Shown piece after piece: positions 17,629 through 26,678 of a stretch of 64,000 nucleotides of DNA. The stretch is from Shinella sp. CPCC 101442. Its GTDB lineage: Bacteria; Pseudomonadota; Alphaproteobacteria; Rhizobiales; Rhizobiaceae. The position numbers and the translations under genes were made by a program. The DNA lies in the NCBI RefSeq assembly GCF_024704725.1, contig NZ_JALIQS010000011.1:1-64000 (forward strand), read 5' to 3'. The notes under the pieces were generated by a model. It saw only the letters and a list, made by a program, of their open reading frames with translations, did no database searches and was not told the DNA's origin. The stretch's first letter is position 1. Every line of letters begins with the position of its first letter.

Positions 17629-18657
17629 TTGCGTTTATCGATTTCCACCAAGCTTGGCATCGTCATTGTGGCCAGCGCACTCGTATCATTCCTACCTTTG
17701 CCAGTGCGGGCGCAGGCGGTTGCTCCCGTATCATTGAGCGTAGACGGTTCCACGGCATGTATTGACGGCGAGATCACCCCGGCGGTTGCGGCCGATTTCG
17801 CGGCTCTCGCAGGTCGCACGGGTTTGAAGTCCGTCAGTTTGAACAGTCCCGGAGGACGGGTCTTTCCCGCTCTGGAGATAGCGCGGGCGATTAAAGCCGC
17901 CGGACTGAACACCATCGTGCCGTCGGGTAGCGAATGTCATTCGGCGTGTGCGTTCATATTCTTGGCTGGCCGTGAAAGGATCGCGCAGGGAAAGCTCGGG
18001 GTTCACCAGGTGTCCGGAGTTGATGACCCCTCCCTCACGCAAACCGCCATCGGCCGCATCTACGAGGACCTCGTTACGTTCAATGCGCCGAGCTATCTTG
18101 TCTCCCGAATGCTCCGCACGCCGCCCGGAGATATGTACGTCTTCACTCCCGAGGAACTGGAACGAAACTCGATCAATATCCGAGACGCTAGCAAGGCTCA
18201 GTCCGTCCCCCACTTGCTTCCCGTCGAGACGTGGTTGCGTCAGAGCTGGCTCGTCGGCGTCTTCGTGAATACGCACACAAGGCAGCCCTTTATCGCCCTC
18301 GAGAGCAACACCATGATGCCGTTGTTGCGTATCGCCCACTATCCGCAGCGATCACAGACGTTCGTCGAGATCATGGTGCCCGAGGGCAGTATTTCAGGGA
18401 CCTCGACACAGCTTGAGTTGCGCTTCGCCCACGGAAATGATGACCCCTTCAGCCTGTTTGTAAATGCGGACATCGAAACAAACGCCTATGCGTTCGATTT
18501 CCCGACTGACCCGGTCGCGATCCAGAAATTTTGGGCAGCCTTCGCAACCGGAACACAGTTGACCGTGTTGAATAGCTTCGGTGTCGAGATCGGTCGCTAC
18601 AGTCTTGCGGGTTCGCGCAGGGCGCTGGAGGATTTCTTCAAGGTAGCGCTGAGGTGA
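17629..18657 (+). CDS. Secreted ClpP-like serine protease
   Basis: The 342-residue product starts at a TTG with AAGGGGA upstream. It has a signal peptide (hydrophobic residues about 9-25, then VRAQA) and a ClpP/crotonase-fold domain: VSLNSPGGRVFPALEIARAI, then CHSACAFIFLAG with the likely nucleophile Ser105, and GVHQ with His126. These motifs are shared with periplasmic ClpP-like proteases of alphaproteobacteria. The C-terminal 150 residues are unrecognised. Close spacing and same strand suggest an operon with the PD-(D/E)XK-like membrane protein upstream; both genes use TTG starts. Confidence 0.75.
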   Translation: MRLSISTKLGIVIVASALVSFLPLPVRAQAVAPVSLSVDGSTACIDGEITPAVAADFAALAGRTGLKSVSLNSPGGRVFPALEIARAIKAAGLNTIVPSGSECHSACAFIFLAGRERIAQGKLGVHQVSGVDDPSLTQTAIGRIYEDLVTFNAPSYLVSRMLRTPPGDMYVFTPEELERNSINIRDASKAQSVPHLLPVETWLRQSWLVGVFVNTHTRQPFIALESNTMMPLLRIAHYPQRSQTFVEIMVPEGSISGTSTQLELRFAHGNDDPFSLFVNADIETNAYAFDFPTDPVAIQKFWAAFATGTQLTVLNSFGVEIGRYSLAGSRRALEDFFKVALR

Positions 18658-18684
18658 GAGGCCGATGAAGTCTCTGTCGTTTTC

Positions 18685-19017
18685 CTAGTCTTTGTCGGCG
18701 TGCCGCCAGTAGTGATCGATGATGTGCTGCCCGTTGTTCACGATACGCTGGCCGACTTCGGGATCGCCGCCCTTCAGCGTGTCAGGATCACCGCCACACA
18801 GGCGCACGAACAGAACCTGTTGGGTTGCGAACGTGAAGTAGTCGCGACTGGTCGGCTCGAACTCGAGGCCCGCTTTCGCGAAACCTTCCGCCACCTCGGC
18901 GGCTGCGTCGTCGATGGCGTTGAAGACCTTGTCGAGCATCGCGCGCTCGGCGGCCCCCTTGATTTCCAGGTATTTGCGCTGTTCCGGTGTCGGGATCGCA
19001 CAGGTGTTCTCGGTCAT
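18685..19017 (-). CDS. Hypothetical protein
   Basis: The 110-residue product (MTENTCAIPTPEQRKYLEIK ...) is soluble and mostly helical, no family recognised. It is convergent with the ClpP-like protease gene. A good base composition and full-length frame support it being real. Confidence 0.5.
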   Translation of the reverse strand: MTENTCAIPTPEQRKYLEIKGAAERAMLDKVFNAIDDAAAEVAEGFAKAGLEFEPTSRDYFTFATQQVLFVRLCGGDPDTLKGGDPEVGQRIVNNGQHIIDHYWRHADKD

Positions 19018-19304
19018 GTTAGCACGCTACTTCCCACCCAGTTCGGACTCTGCGCGCCTCACGTCGAGCCACCGTCTCCTCGGCCAATTCTTCGGACTGC
19101 CGGCACCCCGGGTTTGAATGGCTCGACCCGCGCCATAATCGCCATGCTTTCCATCGGCGGATTTCGATCTAGCTGGTTTCCGTTTCACCCGGTTTTCACG
19201 TTATGTGGATCGCAAACCGAGCCCGTTTCGATTTCAACGCAACCGCCTGCCTGGGGCCGCTAAGCGGAACTGTTCCGACCGCCTTGTGCTTCCCAAATTC
19301 CTCG

Positions 19305-19499
19305 TCACGAAAGATCAGAGGCCGTCTCGTCAAATCCGACGTCCCAGTCTTTCTCCCGCTTCTTGCCAGGTGGCGTTCTGTTGACCGTCGCATCTTCCGA
19401 TCCAGTTACGACGGTCGGCTTGGCACTCGCAACGCTATCGGCTTTTGGGTCCGCTTGTGACTGAGCGAACGCGCCCTTGTCAGGCTCCATCCTACCCAT
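19305..19499 (-). CDS. Small hydrophilic protein
   Basis: The 64-residue product (MGRMEPDKGAFAQSQADPKA ...) is polar and probably disordered, like many small stress-associated rhizobial proteins. Its ATG lies inside the last codons of the upstream small gene (8-base overlap), indicating coupling. The 287 bases between 19018 and 19304 hold no supported gene. Confidence 0.45.
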   Translation of the reverse strand: MGRMEPDKGAFAQSQADPKADSVASAKPTVVTGSEDATVNRTPPGKKREKDWDVGFDETASDLS

Positions 19500-19701
19500 C
19501 GTCGTGGTTCTTGGTTTTAAAGGCATCCGAAGGGCGATTTCGCTCGGGCGACTTGTTGGTTTCACCGACTGCATCTTTCTCGATGTCCGGATCGTCCTTC
19601 GCAGGAAGGTACCCTCGCGGCCGAGTTTCTTCAGGCCCCTCCCATCTCGGTGATTGATCCGTCGTTCCGGGCGCGCCATCGCGCGGCTTATCCATACCCA
19701 T
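19492..19701 (-). CDS. Small hydrophilic protein
   Basis: The 69-residue product (MGMDKPRDGAPGTTDQSP ...) is highly polar and proline-rich, likely disordered. It overlaps the next small gene. It is divergent from the alcohol dehydrogenase. The upstream start cannot be fixed with certainty since the frame remains open back to 19953. Confidence 0.45.
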   Translation of the reverse strand: MGMDKPRDGAPGTTDQSPRWEGPEETRPRGYLPAKDDPDIEKDAVGETNKSPERNRPSDAFKTKNHDDG

Positions 19702-19814
19702 GTCGAAGCTACCGTGTTTGACCTCCACCCATAACCCAACCTCTCCACCAATGTTCCCCGCCACGCTGGCCTTCCGTTCGGTAGCGCACCGAGTGCGAGC
19801 CAAGAAGTTCCCTT

Positions 19815-19839
19815 GGAACATTATGGGTGCGCCACGGTT
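19815..19839 (+). promoter_or_regulatory. GGAAC-N16-GGTT stress-type promoter candidate
   Basis: GGAAC at 19815-19819 and GGTT at 19836-19839 with a 16-base spacer resemble the GGAAC-N16/17-cGTT promoters used by EcfG/RpoE2 general-stress sigma factors in alphaproteobacteria. It lies about 135 bases before the alcohol dehydrogenase. The same pattern recurs at 24549, 25109 and 36009. Confidence 0.5.
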
Positions 19840-19973
19840 GAGTGGGTTGGAGACACCCCTCGCGCGCCTCCAGACTCTGCACTCTGTCCCGGCCTTTGCA
19901 GGGGAGGAGCGCGATGTTGGGCTCTGACGCGGCGTCCGGTCGTAGACAACCAAAAGAAGGCGAGGAGACGAAT

Positions 19974-21137
19974 ATGAAGGCTTTGACCTGGCACGGCAGC
20001 GGCGACATCCGCTGCGAGGAAGTCGCGGACCCCATTATCCAGGACGACCGAGACGCGATTATCAAAGTGACAAGCTGTGCGATCTGCGGTTCCGACCTTC
20101 ATCTTTACGGGGGCTTCGTCCCGGGAATGCACCATGGCGATGTCATGGGTCACGAGACGATGGGCGAAGTCGTTGAAGTCGGTCGTGGCAATTCGAAACT
20201 AAAGGTCGGCGACCGTGTCGTGGTACCGTTTACAATCTCCTGTGGCGAATGCCGCCAATGCCAATGGGGTCATTATTCTCTGTGCGAACGGTCTAATCCG
20301 AATGGGGCCGAACAGGCCAAGCAGATCGGATATCCAACGGCGGGTTTGTTCGGGTACTCCGAACTCTACGGCCGCTTTCCCGGTGGTCAGGCCCAGTATC
20401 TCCGTGTGCCCTATGCCGATGTCGGCCCGATCAAGGTGCCGGACGGTCTCAGCGACGAGCAGGTCCTCTTCCTTTCGGACATCTTCCCGACAGGGTACAT
20501 GGCGGCGGAAAACTGCGATATCCAGCGCGGACAGACGGTCGCCGTTTTCGGCTGCGGCCCCGTCGGCCTTTTCGCGATCAAGTCCGCCTTCCTCCTTGGA
20601 GCCGAGCGCGTCATCGCGATCGACACCGTTCCCGAACGGCTCGACCTCGCCCGTCAGTCCGGCGCTGAGACACTCGATTACGCTGACGAGGACCTTCAAC
20701 AACGCATCCTCGATATCACGGGCGGCAAGGGCCCAGATGCTGTCATCGAAGCGGTCGGCCTGGAAAGCCATGGTGCTGGCGGTATCATGGAGTCGCTGCA
20801 ATCCACGCTGACCTCTACCGAGCGTCCCTACGCGCTTAGCCAGGCGATCATGGTATGCCGTCCCGGCGGAACGGTATCGTTACCCGGGGTGTTCATCGGC
20901 CCGGCTGTCCCGACGCCGCTTGGTGCTTTCGTCGGCAAGGGGCTTACCCTCAAGACCGGTCAAACGCACGTCCAGCGCTACCTGGAGCCGCTCATGAAGT
21001 TGATCGTCGAGGGAAAGATCGATCCCTCGTTCCTTATCACTCACAGGATCGGCCTCGAAGAAGGCCCGGAAGCTTACAAGACCTTCCGGGATAAGTCAGA
21101 CGGCTGCGTGAAAGTGGTGATCCGGCCCAACGGTTGA
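19974..21137 (+). CDS. Zinc-dependent alcohol dehydrogenase
   Basis: The 387-residue medium-chain dehydrogenase has the catalytic zinc site (CAICGSDLH, then GHE about 25 residues later), the structural zinc lobe ([16 protein letters not shown]) and the NAD-binding GCGPVG loop. It resembles the formaldehyde-dehydrogenase-like group; substrate cannot be told from sequence. The ATG at 19974 has GAGGAG nine bases upstream. It leads a stress-type block followed by a PfpI-family gene. Confidence 0.88.
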   Translation: MKALTWHGSGDIRCEEVADPIIQDDRDAIIKVTSCAICGSDLHLYGGFVPGMHHGDVMGHETMGEVVEVGRGNSKLKVGDRVVVPFTISCGECRQCQWGHYSLCERSNPNGAEQAKQIGYPTAGLFGYSELYGRFPGGQAQYLRVPYADVGPIKVPDGLSDEQVLFLSDIFPTGYMAAENCDIQRGQTVAVFGCGPVGLFAIKSAFLLGAERVIAIDTVPERLDLARQSGAETLDYADEDLQQRILDITGGKGPDAVIEAVGLESHGAGGIMESLQSTLTSTERPYALSQAIMVCRPGGTVSLPGVFIGPAVPTPLGAFVGKGLTLKTGQTHVQRYLEPLMKLIVEGKIDPSFLITHRIGLEEGPEAYKTFRDKSDGCVKVVIRPNG

Positions 21138-21181
21138 TCAAGCAGGTCGTTAATTAACGCATCGACAACATGGAGAACGGA

Positions 21182-21751
21182 ATGACACTCGAAGGCAAGA
21201 AGATCGCGATCCTGATCGCACCGCGTGGGACGGAAGAGCCGGAATTTACAAGGCCTAAAAAGGCAGTGGAAGCCGCCGGAGCGTCGGTGACGGTGATCGG
21301 ACTAAAGGAAGGTGAAGCCCGCACCAATAACAGCGACCTCGATCCCGGTGGCAGCTATACGGTCGATCGGCTGGTGAGCGAAGTTTCAGCCAGCGACTTC
21401 GATGGCCTGGTAATCCCCGGTGGCTGTGTTGGAGCAGACAAGCTCCGAGCCGACGCGGACACGGTGTCCCTCGTCAAATCCTTCTTTGAGCAGGCAAAGC
21501 CCGTCGGCGTGATCTGTCATGGACCTTGGTTGCTGGTGGAAGCCGATGTTCTCCAAGGCCGGACGGTGACGTCCTATCCCACCGTCCGCAAGGATATCGA
21601 GAATGCGGGCGGCACATGGGTAGACGAGGAAGTCGTCTGTGATCAGGGGCTCGTCACAAGCCGCAATCCTGACGATCTCCCGGCATTCTGCGCGAAGATC
21701 GTCGAAGAATTCGGGGAAGGAATGCATCCAGAGCAGGCACGGAGCGCTTGA
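21182..21751 (+). CDS. PfpI/DJ-1 family protein
   Basis: The 189-residue product has the PfpI layout: KKIAILIAPRGTEEPEF at the N-terminus, DGLVIPGG in the middle and VICHGPW with the nucleophilic cysteine. Members act as deglycases/chaperones against carbonyl stress or as proteases; which applies here is not known. The second ATG (21182) is chosen since GGAGA lies before it; an ATG at 21170 is in frame. It follows the alcohol dehydrogenase by 44 bases and is probably co-transcribed. Confidence 0.85.
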   Translation: MTLEGKKIAILIAPRGTEEPEFTRPKKAVEAAGASVTVIGLKEGEARTNNSDLDPGGSYTVDRLVSEVSASDFDGLVIPGGCVGADKLRADADTVSLVKSFFEQAKPVGVICHGPWLLVEADVLQGRTVTSYPTVRKDIENAGGTWVDEEVVCDQGLVTSRNPDDLPAFCAKIVEEFGEGMHPEQARSA

Positions 21752-21799
21752 GAGCTGATGCGTGACTTAACGTCCATCCACACGAGAGGAGTTTGAACG

Positions 21800-22042
21800 A
21801 TGGGAGACAGAGAACAGCAGCGTCGCGAACGCGCCTATAAAATCTGGGAAGACGAAGGGCGTCCGGAGGGCGCGCATGAGGAGCACTGGCGGCGCGCCGA
21901 GGAACAGGGCGAGCTAAGTGAGCAGCAGTCCGAAGACGTCACGAAGGTGAACCAGAAAGCGGACAACGTGTTCAAGAAGGACGGTAAGACCGCTCAGAGC
22001 GCGTCCGACATCAGGCCGCCATCAACTATCAGCCCGGATTGA
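21800..22042 (+). CDS. DUF2934 protein
   Basis: The 80-residue product contains RAYKIWEDEGRPEGAHEEHW, the signature of DUF2934 (helical, A-x-x-x-W-x-x-x-G-R-P-x-G). Function unknown; such genes often sit in stress-response loci of rhizobia. AGAGGAG lies nine bases before the start. Confidence 0.8.
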   Translation: MGDREQQRRERAYKIWEDEGRPEGAHEEHWRRAEEQGELSEQQSEDVTKVNQKADNVFKKDGKTAQSASDIRPPSTISPD

Positions 22043-22055
22043 AGGGGACGCGAAC

Positions 22056-22265
22056 GTGAACACGAATTTGAAAAAGGGCGATCGGGTCACTTGGGAAACA
22101 AGCCAGGGCCGGACGGAAGGTAAGGTCGTGAAAAAGCAGACCTTGGATACCGAAATCAAGGGTCATAAGGTTAAAGCGTCAAAGGCTGATCCACAGATCA
22201 TCGTCGAGAGTTCCAAGTCGGGCAAAAGGGGTGCACATCGGCCTGAAGCCCTCGACAGAACATAG
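22056..22265 (+). CDS. DUF2945 (hypervirulence TUDOR-like) protein
   Basis: The 69-residue product (LKKGDRVTWETSQGRTEGKV ...) matches the small beta-barrel DUF2945/HVA1 TUDOR-like family. Function in bacteria is unknown. It starts 13 bases after the DUF2934 gene and likely shares its transcript. Confidence 0.8.
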   Translation: MNTNLKKGDRVTWETSQGRTEGKVVKKQTLDTEIKGHKVKASKADPQIIVESSKSGKRGAHRPEALDRT

Positions 22266-22333
22266 CTCGTAGTTGTTCACGGCGCGCAGGGTCATCGGAT
22301 GTGGACGGGCTAAGAGATCGCCACGCGATCATG

Positions 22334-22600
22334 TCAATGTCGCGTATCCATGATCGGCTCGTCATCGTCGAAGTTGCCATTGCTTGCGGCATCGTATGCG
22401 TTGGCACTTCGCCCGCCTCCGCGCGTGCCGAATGCCGTAAGCTGTACCAACATCGTCCGGGCGCGATCAACGACGCTTTCGGCATCGAGCTCCTGAGCGG
22501 CGGCCACGGTCACGCATACCTCGTCACCATCGTCGCTGATAAAACGAACTGTCCACCTGTCGATGGCGTCTCTGGAAACGGTGGTGTCGGTCAGGTGCAT
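22334..22600 (-). CDS. Small hypothetical protein near ku
   Basis: The 88-residue product (MHLTDTTVSRDAIDRWTVRF ...) is soluble, with an acidic C-terminus. It begins 1 base after the first Ku gene ends on the same strand, so it is probably the third gene of the Ku operon. No family recognised. Confidence 0.55.
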   Translation of the reverse strand: MHLTDTTVSRDAIDRWTVRFISDDGDEVCVTVAAAQELDAESVVDRARTMLVQLTAFGTRGGGRSANAYDAASNGNFDDDEPIMDTRH

Positions 22601-22601
22601 A

Positions 22602-23414
22602 TCAGCCTGCCTTCCTGCTCTTCTTGAGGTCCGCGGCGAGCGATTTCCGCAGGGCGTCCATGATGTTGACGACGTTCGAGGCGGGTTCAGGATCGCTTTT
22701 CCGAGCCTTGGTTTTCGTGGGCTTTTTCAAGGCCTTCTTCTTCTCCGCGATGAGTTTGAGAAGGCTCTCCTGTATGGGGTCGCCCACCATATCCGGTGTC
22801 CAGCGCTCCATCTTCTGCTTGATCAGCTTCTGGACCAAAGGCACCAGGTCGGGATCGGCCTCGTCGTCGATGCCGTCGAAGTAGTTCTCTTCAGGACGAA
22901 CTTCGTCGCCGAACCTGAGCGACCAGAGCACGATCCCGTCATCGCGCGGTTCGAGGATCACGGCACGTTCGCGACGGCCGATGACGAGCTTCGACACTCC
23001 GACGACCTTGTCGGACTTCATCGCGTCCCTGATAACTGCAAACGCTTCGTTCCCGACCGCGTCGTCCGGCATCAGGTAGTGGGGCTTTTCGAGATAGACC
23101 CACTCGATACTGTCGGCGGGAACGAATTTATCGATATCTATGGTTTTCACGGTATCGAGAGCGACCGAGTCCAGATCGTCTTCGGTTAGGATGACGTAGT
23201 CATTCTCGCCGCGGGCATATCCCTTCGCTTCGTTCTCGTCCTTGACCATCTTGCCAGTGACGGAGTCGACATACTGGGAGACAACCCGGTTGCCCGTCTC
23301 CTTGTTAAGCGTGTGAAAGCGGACCTTCTCTGACTCTGACGTGGCCGGGGTCATGTTGACCGGGCAGGTGACAAGAGAAAGCTTGAGGTAGCCTTTCCAG
23401 TAGGGGCGGGGCAT
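22602..23414 (-). CDS. ku: Non-homologous end-joining protein Ku (copy 1)
   Basis: The 270-residue product shows the bacterial Ku core: YWKGYLKLSLVTCPVNM at the start, then RFHTLNKETGNRV, and EWVYLEKPHYLMPD in the beta-barrel. Ku binds broken DNA ends as a ring and recruits the ligase LigD. The C-terminal tail is basic (KKSRKAG). It follows the second Ku gene by 11 bases. No LigD is present in the window, so it would have to use a ligase encoded elsewhere. Confidence 0.9.
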   Translation of the reverse strand: MPRPYWKGYLKLSLVTCPVNMTPATSESEKVRFHTLNKETGNRVVSQYVDSVTGKMVKDENEAKGYARGENDYVILTEDDLDSVALDTVKTIDIDKFVPADSIEWVYLEKPHYLMPDDAVGNEAFAVIRDAMKSDKVVGVSKLVIGRRERAVILEPRDDGIVLWSLRFGDEVRPEENYFDGIDDEADPDLVPLVQKLIKQKMERWTPDMVGDPIQESLLKLIAEKKKALKKPTKTKARKSDPEPASNVVNIMDALRKSLAADLKKSRKAG

Positions 23415-23425
23415 CGCTCAACCTC

Positions 23426-24331
23426 CTACGCCGACTTGCGCTGCGGGGCGGCCTTCGAAGAGGCGGTCTTCGTGGCCGCCCCGCGCGCCGCACGCTGCCT
23501 GCCAGCACCTTTGTTGGCATTGGCGGCGATGCGTTTCGGCTTGTCGTCCGACTTGGCGGAAATGCCCGCGCTTTCGCGTAGCGCGGCCAGAAGGTCGGAC
23601 GGCTTGGATACCTCCACCCTCTTTCTTTTCGGCGGGGCCTTTCCTTCGATCTTCGCTTTGACGAGCTCCTCGAGTGCGTTCTCGTATCGATCGTCGAAAG
23701 CCGCGGGATCGAACTCACCTTTCTTAGTGGAGATGATGTGTTTTGCCAGATCGAGCATCTCGCCCTCGATCTTGATCTTGGGCATGTCTTCGAAGGCTTT
23801 CTTCGACGAGCGCACCTCGTAGTCGTAGTTCAGGGTGGTCGCGATCAAACCCTTGCCGTGCGCCCTAATCAGGACCGTGCGCACGCGGCGGAACAAAACC
23901 GTGCGGGCGATGGCAGCTACCTTGGATTTCCGCATACCGTCCCTGAGCGCCGCGAAGGCGTCGGAACCCATTCGGTCCGGAGCAAGGTAATAGGGCTTGT
24001 CGAAGTAGACATCGTCGACGTCGGCGCAGGGGATGAAAGCATCGACCTCGAGCGTCTTGTTGCTCTCCGGGATCGTCGCGGCCACCTCCTCGGGGTCGAT
24101 CATGATGTACTGGCCGTTCTCGATCTCGAAGCCTTTTGCCTGCGCTTCTTTCGGGACTGGCTCTTCGGTTTCGCTATCTATGAAAACGCGGTTGACCCGG
24201 TTCCCGGTGGCCTTGTTGATGGTGTTAAAAGTCAACCTGTCCGACGTCGAGGCCGCCGTGTAGAGCGCGACCCCGAAGGAAACCTCGCCGAATTTCACGA
24301 ACCCTTTCCACTGCGCTCTCTGCCCTGCCAT
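23426..24331 (-). CDS. ku: Non-homologous end-joining protein Ku (copy 2)
   Basis: A second Ku paralogue of 301 residues: WKGFVKFGEVSFGVALYTAA, LTFNTINKATGNRV and DDVYFDKPYYLAPD mark the core, and a long Ala/Lys-rich tail ends it. The ATG at 24331 (MAGQRAQWKG) fits the family start better than the upstream one at 24367. Paired Ku genes are known in rhizobia and can form heterodimers; that is inference here. Upstream lies the divergent DUF3833 gene with a stress-type promoter. Confidence 0.9.
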   Translation of the reverse strand: MAGQRAQWKGFVKFGEVSFGVALYTAASTSDRLTFNTINKATGNRVNRVFIDSETEEPVPKEAQAKGFEIENGQYIMIDPEEVAATIPESNKTLEVDAFIPCADVDDVYFDKPYYLAPDRMGSDAFAALRDGMRKSKVAAIARTVLFRRVRTVLIRAHGKGLIATTLNYDYEVRSSKKAFEDMPKIKIEGEMLDLAKHIISTKKGEFDPAAFDDRYENALEELVKAKIEGKAPPKRKRVEVSKPSDLLAALRESAGISAKSDDKPKRIAANANKGAGRQRAARGAATKTASSKAAPQRKSA

Positions 24332-24548
24332 GACGCAAAACTCCGACTCGACTGATTCGCGACTCAATCGTTACGGGGCCGATTCGTTCCGACTCGAAAC
24401 GATTCTGTTTTCAGTGGTTTAGGGACACAGGGGCACCTCTGCCTCAACGGGTGTCAGGCCTGAGTTCCTGCTCGGCACTGGTTGATTGACAGCCGCTGGC
24501 AAACGCCGCCCCCACGGTATCCGCGCGGAAAGCTAAGTTACAACGGCT

Positions 24549-24573
24549 GGAACACGATGCGGATTTCAAGGTT
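24549..24573 (+). promoter_or_regulatory. GGAAC-N16-GGTT stress-type promoter candidate
   Basis: GGAAC at 24549-24553, 16-base spacer, GGTT at 24570-24573, only about 30 bases before the DUF3833 gene start, so it is well placed. It matches the EcfG-like pattern seen three more times in the island. Confidence 0.55.
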
Positions 24574-24603
24574 CATTATCCATCCCAACGATGGAGGCCT
24601 CTA

Positions 24604-25080
24604 GTGAACATTGACGATTTCGCCGAACAACGCCCGCTCTTCGTGCTGGAGAATTTCTTCTCGGGTTCGCTGCGGGGGTGGGGGATCACGCTCAGTCGCA
24701 TGGGCAGCCTTCAGAACCGTTTCACGATCGAGGCCGAAGGCCGATACGAGGCGTCTGCCAATACTCTGTCGCTCAAGGAGACATACGCGTTCGAAGATGG
24801 CCACCGCGACATCCTCACGTGGACCATCATCAACCGCGGGGACGGCAATTATGAAGGGCGCGAGACGCTGATCAACGGAACCGCCCAAGGCAGGCAAAGC
24901 GGCAACGCGTTTCAGTGGAAATATCATCGAGAGGTGCCCGATGCCAACGGTTCGAAGACGAAGTTCGGCTTCAACGATTGGTTCTTTCTCCACGACGAGA
25001 ACCACATGACGGCCCATGCTTCGTTGACCAAGCTTGGCATCGAGTTTGCAACGATCCAGGCCTTCTACGAACGGCACTGA
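24604..25080 (+). CDS. DUF3833 family protein
   Basis: The 158-residue product fits DUF3833: VLENFFSGSLRGWG, then SLQNRFTIEAEG, and LKETYAFEDGHRDILTW. No signal peptide is present in this copy. Function unknown. It lies directly behind a GGAAC-N16-GGTT site and before the ferritin-like gene. Confidence 0.8.
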   Translation: MNIDDFAEQRPLFVLENFFSGSLRGWGITLSRMGSLQNRFTIEAEGRYEASANTLSLKETYAFEDGHRDILTWTIINRGDGNYEGRETLINGTAQGRQSGNAFQWKYHREVPDANGSKTKFGFNDWFFLHDENHMTAHASLTKLGIEFATIQAFYERH

Positions 25081-25108
25081 GCTGCGAGCCTCCGATCGGC
25101 CTGACGCG

Positions 25109-25133
25109 GGAACTTATCGCGGCCGCCTCGGTT
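25109..25133 (+). promoter_or_regulatory. GGAAC-N16-GGTT stress-type promoter candidate
   Basis: GGAAC at 25109-25113 and GGTT at 25130-25133, spacer 16, 33 bases upstream of the ferritin-like DUF2383 gene, which is a typical general-stress target in this bacterial class. Confidence 0.55.
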
Positions 25134-25166
25134 TGCGTCCTGCCATTCCAAAACGAGGAGTATTCA

Positions 25167-25616
25167 ATGGTTACCATGGTCGGAAACGAATCCACGATCG
25201 ACAAGCTTGTCACGAACCTCATCTATCTCGAACACGACGCCATCGCCGCGTACGAATCCGTGATCGAGCGTCTCGACGACAAACAGCTCAGCGCGCATGT
25301 CTCCACCTTCCGTGACGACCACCTCCAGCATCTTCAGGTTCTCAACGAAATGGCACGCGAAATCGGCACGGACGCGCCGACCGAGGGCGACATGAAGCAG
25401 ATGCTGACCACGGGCAAGATCGCGCTGGCGGACCTGTTCGGGGACTCGGCGATCCTGAAAGCGATGAAGACGAACGAAGACGATACTGTCACGGCATACG
25501 AGCGGGCCTCCCGGCACGAGGATGCCATCCCGCAGTCGAAGGCCTTCTTCCTGAAGGCATTGCACGACGAGCAGCGTCATCGCGAGTGGTTCGAGACGAC
25601 GGCGAAAGCGTTGTGA
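25167..25616 (+). CDS. Ferritin-like DUF2383 protein
   Basis: The 149-residue four-helix protein has the E-x-x-x-x-A-Y and H-x-x-H ligand pattern: LIYLEHDAIAAYESVIERL, FRDDHLQHLQVLNEMA and ALHDEQRHREWFE. Family members (PA2169/YciE-like) are linked to stress responses and may bind a di-metal centre. The ATG at 25167 has GAGGAG seven bases upstream. The gene is probably driven by the stress-type promoter just upstream. Confidence 0.85.
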   Translation: MVTMVGNESTIDKLVTNLIYLEHDAIAAYESVIERLDDKQLSAHVSTFRDDHLQHLQVLNEMAREIGTDAPTEGDMKQMLTTGKIALADLFGDSAILKAMKTNEDDTVTAYERASRHEDAIPQSKAFFLKALHDEQRHREWFETTAKAL

Positions 25617-25766
25617 TCTTGAAATCGAGCAATCGAGTTCTCATCTAGGGCTCACACCCCGATTGATAACCACCTGCTGTGACGATGCCGTCGCGCGTTC
25701 GTGGCTGTCCGGGTCCGAAGGGCGCTCCCCTTGATCGGGTCGAGCGCCCTTCGCGTGTCCAGGCGA

Positions 25767-26576
25767 ATGACAGACCTGCCGCCAGTTGCGGCCTCTTTCA
25801 GGGATATCAAGTTGAAGTCGAGATCACGGAATTTCCTAAAATCCGCCATCGCACTTGTGATGGCCATGACATCGCTGTCCCATCCTATGAAAGCCGTGGC
25901 ATCGGAACGCACTGATGTTGCCGCTGGCCGCCGTGTTCAGGGAAGTAATGCCGAAGTCAATGGTGCAGCGTCGGAGTCCCGGCAAGCCCGCCGTCTGGTG
26001 ATATTCTTCCACGGTATACGCGGGCGCGGCTCCGTTATGGCTGCGATCGGAGAGTCATGGAAAGCAACGTTACGCGAGACGGAATTCGTGTCTCCCGACG
26101 CTCCGTTCGCCCATCGGTCCGGCGGACGGCAATGGTTCACTGTCGATAACCAGGTCCTCCGTCCGGATCGCATCAAAGCCGCGCGTCGTGCTTTCGACGA
26201 GCTGGTCGGTGACATCATCCAGCGTGAAGGGTTTCAGAACGACCTGCAGAACGTCGCGTTTGTCGGCGTTTCGCAGGGGGCGATCATGGCACTCGACGCC
26301 GTCACCTCGGGACGGTGGAAAGTCGGCGCGCTCGTAAGCTTCGCTGGCCTCATGCCGTTGCCCCCAACATCGATGTCATCCGACACATCGGTCTTGCTAA
26401 TACATGGGGGAGCCGACGGGACTATACCATCGACGGCATCCGTGGCGGCAAGCGGACAGCTTAAATCCGCTGGCTACGATGTCACGCTCAAAATCTTCCC
26501 GAACGTCGGCCATACGATCTCGTCGGAGCAGGCGCGGGAAGCGGCCAGCTTTCTGAAGAATCGGCTTTACGGCTAA
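25767..26576 (+). CDS. Exported alpha/beta hydrolase (esterase type)
   Basis: The 269-residue product has a likely signal peptide after a short basic region (about residues 27-45, hydrophobic, ending VASE), then a carboxylesterase/phospholipase-type alpha/beta hydrolase: VIFFHGIRGRG (oxyanion loop), GVSQGA with the nucleophile Ser, GGADGTIP with Asp and GHTIS with His. The exact substrate is unknown. The ATG at 25767 is preferred over an in-frame GTG at 25701; neither has a strong ribosome binding site. Confidence 0.75.
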   Translation: MTDLPPVAASFRDIKLKSRSRNFLKSAIALVMAMTSLSHPMKAVASERTDVAAGRRVQGSNAEVNGAASESRQARRLVIFFHGIRGRGSVMAAIGESWKATLRETEFVSPDAPFAHRSGGRQWFTVDNQVLRPDRIKAARRAFDELVGDIIQREGFQNDLQNVAFVGVSQGAIMALDAVTSGRWKVGALVSFAGLMPLPPTSMSSDTSVLLIHGGADGTIPSTASVAASGQLKSAGYDVTLKIFPNVGHTISSEQAREAASFLKNRLYG

Positions 26577-26678
26577 CCAACTGGCACACCGAGCGGCCGA
26601 TGTCCAACCAGGAGAGCTGGCGGGTCCCGTTTCTGATCACCGCCCATTGGCAGCTTCAAGTCATCACCTTTGGATTTA

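Noticed and set aside
22602-24331. LigD gene next to ku
   Set aside because: No ligase, primase or 3'-phosphoesterase motifs were found in any frame of the window.
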